The notes under the pieces are model-generated. The model was given only the letters and a program-made list of their open reading frames with translations. It was not told where the DNA came from and searched no databases. Positions 6,089 to 7,793 of a stretch of DNA of 7,793 nt are shown here, piece by piece. The DNA is taken from positions 1 to 7,793 of the forward strand of contig CAMFIW010000112.1 in NCBI GenBank assembly GCA_945952355.1, read 5' to 3'. Position numbers and translations under genes: made by a program. Position 1 is the stretch's first letter; each line of letters starts with the position of its first letter. This DNA comes from an uncultured Phenylobacterium sp. Its GTDB lineage: Bacteria; Pseudomonadota; Alphaproteobacteria; Caulobacterales; Caulobacteraceae.

Positions 6089-7267
6089 TCAGTTGAGGCC
6101 AAGCTCCGGGCGTTGCGCCATCAACAGCCGCGCGGACGCTTCGCGCATGCGAGAGTTGCCGATCATCAGCGGCGCCGAGGTCAGGTCGCGCACGTGCCGC
6201 GAGACGCTGAAGTCGCCGGTCCGCGCGAAGCCCGCGAAACCGCAGACGGTCATGCACTCTCGCGCCACATGCAGGCAGGCCTCGGCGACGGCCGTCTTGA
6301 GCCCGTTGTCGTAGGCGGCGCCGGCGAAGCTCGGAGCGGTCGGGGTCTGCCAGTCGAAGCGGTCCAGCGCCGTGCGCAGCCGGGCCTCGGCCAGCTGGAG
6401 CTGTTCCACAGCCTCGGCCAGCACAAGGGCGCCGTGCGGCAGGTCGGTGTCGCCCGGCTTGCGCCTGGCGCGCAGGAAGGCGCGGGCGCGGCTGACGGCG
6501 TCGCCGGCGATCCCGGTCCAGATCGCCGCCCACAGGATATGCGAGACCGGCGTCATCGTGGCCGCGGCGATCTCGGAGAACGGCGTGGGCAGGACTTGGG
6601 CCGTGTCGCCGCGAGCGGTGACCAGGAAGGCCTCGGTGCCGGTGCCGCGCATGCCCATGGCGTCCCAGGCGCTGCGGCGTTCGAGGGTCAGGCCCGGCTT
6701 GTCGACGACAGTCATCACCTGGTCGTTCTGCGGGGCGCCCTCGTGGGCCCGCGAGGTGACCAGCAGCGCGTCGGCGCTGGCTCCGTAGGACACGGCCGTG
6801 CCGCTCTTGGTGAGCGTGAATCGATCGCCTTCGCGCACGATGGCGCAGTTGCTGGTGCGCATGCCGCCGCCGATGCCCTCTTCGGAGGTGACCGAGGCGA
6901 GCAGCAACTGTTCGGCGTTCACCCGGCGCAAGAAGTCGGCGTGCCACCCGTTGGCGGCCGAGTGGCGCACCAGGCACGCGACTTGGATGTGGTGCATGGC
7001 CAGGATCATGCCCGAGCTGCCGCAGGCGGCGGCCAGGGCTTGGCTGTGCTGGGCGGCCTGGCGCAGGTTGCCGCCTGGCCCGTCGTGGGCGGTCGGAACC
7101 AGCAGGCCGAGGAGGCCGTGCTCGCGCAGGGCGGCGAAGGTCTCGGTGGGGAACCGGCCTTCTTCGTCGACGGCGGTGGCGGCGCGCCGGGCGATATCGA
7201 GCACCGCCTGGGGCATTTCCAGGCGGCCCTGGTCGACCACCTGCACCTTGGGCATGCTTGCGCTCAT
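6089..7267 (-). CDS. Acyl-CoA dehydrogenase family protein lacking the usual catalytic glutamate
   Basis: A flavoprotein of the acyl-CoA dehydrogenase fold with 392 residues, normal for the family, and no signal or membrane segment. The N-terminal helical domain spans about 18-120. The middle beta domain has S125-V-T-S-E-E and the characteristic W201-DAMGMRGTG-T211. The C-terminal helical domain carries V341-CGFAGF and R357-HVRD. Aligned on the latter, the usual Y-E-G-T loop reads M368-I369-G370-N371, so the glutamate base of short- and medium-chain dehydrogenases is absent. Such members include flavin-dependent monooxygenases (DszC-like) and dehydrogenases using another base, so the reaction cannot be named. 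The start at 7267 is supported by a strong AAGAAGGGG eight bases upstream. It is the first gene of a probable two-gene unit with the tandem hydrolase, diverging from purU. Confidence 0.88.
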   Translation of the reverse strand: MSASMPKVQVVDQGRLEMPQAVLDIARRAATAVDEEGRFPTETFAALREHGLLGLLVPTAHDGPGGNLRQAAQHSQALAAACGSSGMILAMHHIQVACLVRHSAANGWHADFLRRVNAEQLLLASVTSEEGIGGGMRTSNCAIVREGDRFTLTKSGTAVSYGASADALLVTSRAHEGAPQNDQVMTVVDKPGLTLERRSAWDAMGMRGTGTEAFLVTARGDTAQVLPTPFSEIAAATMTPVSHILWAAIWTGIAGDAVSRARAFLRARRKPGDTDLPHGALVLAEAVEQLQLAEARLRTALDRFDWQTPTAPSFAGAAYDNGLKTAVAEACLHVARECMTVCGFAGFARTGDFSVSRHVRDLTSAPLMIGNSRMREASARLLMAQRPELGLN

Positions 7268-7667
7268 CGACGCATCCCCTTCTTGCCGAATCTCGGAAGC
7301 ATCACCCCACTCCAGCCTTCTTGCCTTTCGGCGAACCTACTGCGCCTTAGCTTGCGACTTCTTAACGCGACTGCGAAATTTACAAATTAATACATGATTT
7401 AGGCGAGTGGATGAGTCGCCGCTCAACGGAGGCGCGCGCTCGCCGTGGTGGGCGCTGGCGCGACGCCTTGAACTTGCCTGCAGCCTACTGGCGCGCGAAC
7501 GGCGACATCTTCGCCGTGTTCCGTTAGTTGTGGGCAAATACCTGATTGAGCGAATTCGAGACTCCGCGCGATCCGTCCGCTTCGGAAGCGCCGGAAATTC
7601 AGGCGGGGGCTTGGTGACGCTGGGGCGATCGGCCATAGGTGCGCCGCCGACGCCAGAAGGACCTGCC
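7268..7667. other. 400-base divergent spacer with AT-rich island
   Basis: Separates the heads of the dehydrogenase gene and purU. Positions 7373-7401 are mostly A/T, in sharp contrast to the GC-rich surroundings, and contain the near-palindromic AATTTACAAATT; a promoter or protein-binding region is likely here. No convincing -35/-10 pair was found on either strand. The rest is GC-rich. It holds the weak small-ORF candidate at 7411-7527 and a short 5-bp hairpin at 7578-7590 without a T-run. I recognise no riboswitch or RNA gene in it, although covariance searches were not possible. Confidence 0.5.
7411..7527 (+). CDS. Candidate small basic protein, 38 residues (uncertain)
   Basis: An ATG ORF encoding 38 residues. 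The first half is arginine-rich (7 of the first 17 residues). The second half reads as a plausible folded tail (A-L-N-L-P-A-A-Y-W-R-A-N-G-D-I-F-A-V-F-R). Third codon positions are mostly G/C (about 30 of 38), similar to neighbouring genes. It begins about 10 bases after the AT-rich island, which could supply a promoter, but the ribosome site is weak (AGGCGAG). I recognise no family. It could equally be chance reading through GC-rich spacer DNA; the evidence is composition and position only. Confidence 0.25.
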   Translation: MSRRSTEARARRGGRWRDALNLPAAYWRANGDIFAVFR

Positions 7668-7793
7668 GTGACGACCGAGCCCCGCTACATCCTGATCCTG
7701 AAGTGTCCCGATCGTAAGGGCGTGGTGGCCGCGGTCTCTGGCTTCCTCGCCGACAACGACGCCTCGATCGTGGAGTCCAATCACTTCAACGAT
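7668..7793 (+). CDS. purU: Formyltetrahydrofolate deformylase PurU, N-terminal part (runs off window)
   Basis: PurU hydrolyses 10-formyltetrahydrofolate to formate and tetrahydrofolate, balancing one-carbon pools and feeding formate to purine synthesis. Only 42 residues are present, matching the N-terminal ACT domain: YILILKCPDRKGVVAAVSGF followed by a loop and I-V-E-S-N-H-F-N-D. The C-P-D-x-K-G-x-V-A motif followed by I-V-x-x-x-x-F is typical of PurU. The catalytic formyltransferase-like domain lies beyond the window. The GTG start is chosen because AGAAGG sits seven bases upstream and leaves a short lead of six residues before the first ACT strand. An in-frame GTG at 7614 would add 18 Pro/Gly-rich residues and seems less likely. 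It is probably unrelated to the polysaccharide genes. Confidence 0.85.
   Translation, partial: MTTEPRYILILKCPDRKGVVAAVSGFLADNDASIVESNHFND

Noticed and set aside
6113..7390. 425-residue plus-strand ORF opposite the dehydrogenase
   Set aside because: Gly/Arg/Val-rich antisense shadow; the minus strand holds the acyl-CoA dehydrogenase with a strong ribosome site.
7578..7590. CGCTT-CGG-AAGCG hairpin as a terminator or RNA element
   Set aside because: Only five pairs with a 3-base loop and no T-run; expected by chance in GC-rich DNA.
7337..7636. 99-residue minus-strand ORF in the divergent spacer
   Set aside because: Arg/Ser-rich with no domain-like pattern, and it would run through the presumed promoter island.
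7614..7667. Upstream in-frame GTG for purU
   Set aside because: Would add 18 Pro/Gly/Ala-rich residues before the ACT domain; GTG 7668 has a good ribosome site and normal family spacing.

Overview
The window is GC-rich, densely coding bacterial DNA. High G/C third positions, use of GTG starts, and the combination of a GumB/Wza-type exporter, a Wzc/GumC-type co-polymerase and a PurU start suggest an alphaproteobacterium. Caulobacteraceae (Caulobacter/Phenylobacterium-like) is the best guess, but this is inferred from protein style and not from a marker gene.

Left half (16-4309) is an exopolysaccharide export locus. A Wza/GumB-like outer-membrane lipoprotein gene (minus strand) diverges from a two-gene plus-strand operon across a 185-base spacer. 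That operon has a Wzc/GumC-like inner-membrane co-polymerase, whose C-terminal tyrosine-kinase-like domain has lost the Walker A lysine, and a secreted GH10 (xylanase-family) glycoside hydrolase. The two genes overlap by 4 bases (GTGA). Together they would bridge both membranes for a polymer, with a periplasmic or secreted hydrolase tied to the channel. No glycosyltransferase, flippase or polymerase gene is in the window.

Right half (4306-7267) is a minus-strand pair: an acyl-CoA dehydrogenase family gene followed by a protein made of two alpha/beta-hydrolase domains in tandem. The two halves resemble, respectively, the 'hydrolase 2' and 'hydrolase 1' families associated with exosortase A/EPS loci. 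The hydrolase gene ends tail-to-tail with the GH10 gene, the two stop codons sharing one CTAG. Whether this pair works with the polysaccharide locus is open; the resemblance to EPS-associated hydrolases makes it plausible.

The right end (7268-7793) is a 400-base divergent spacer with a strongly AT-rich island and one weak small-ORF candidate, then the start of purU (formyltetrahydrofolate deformylase), which runs off the window. I see no tRNA, rRNA, insertion sequence, CRISPR array or phage feature.
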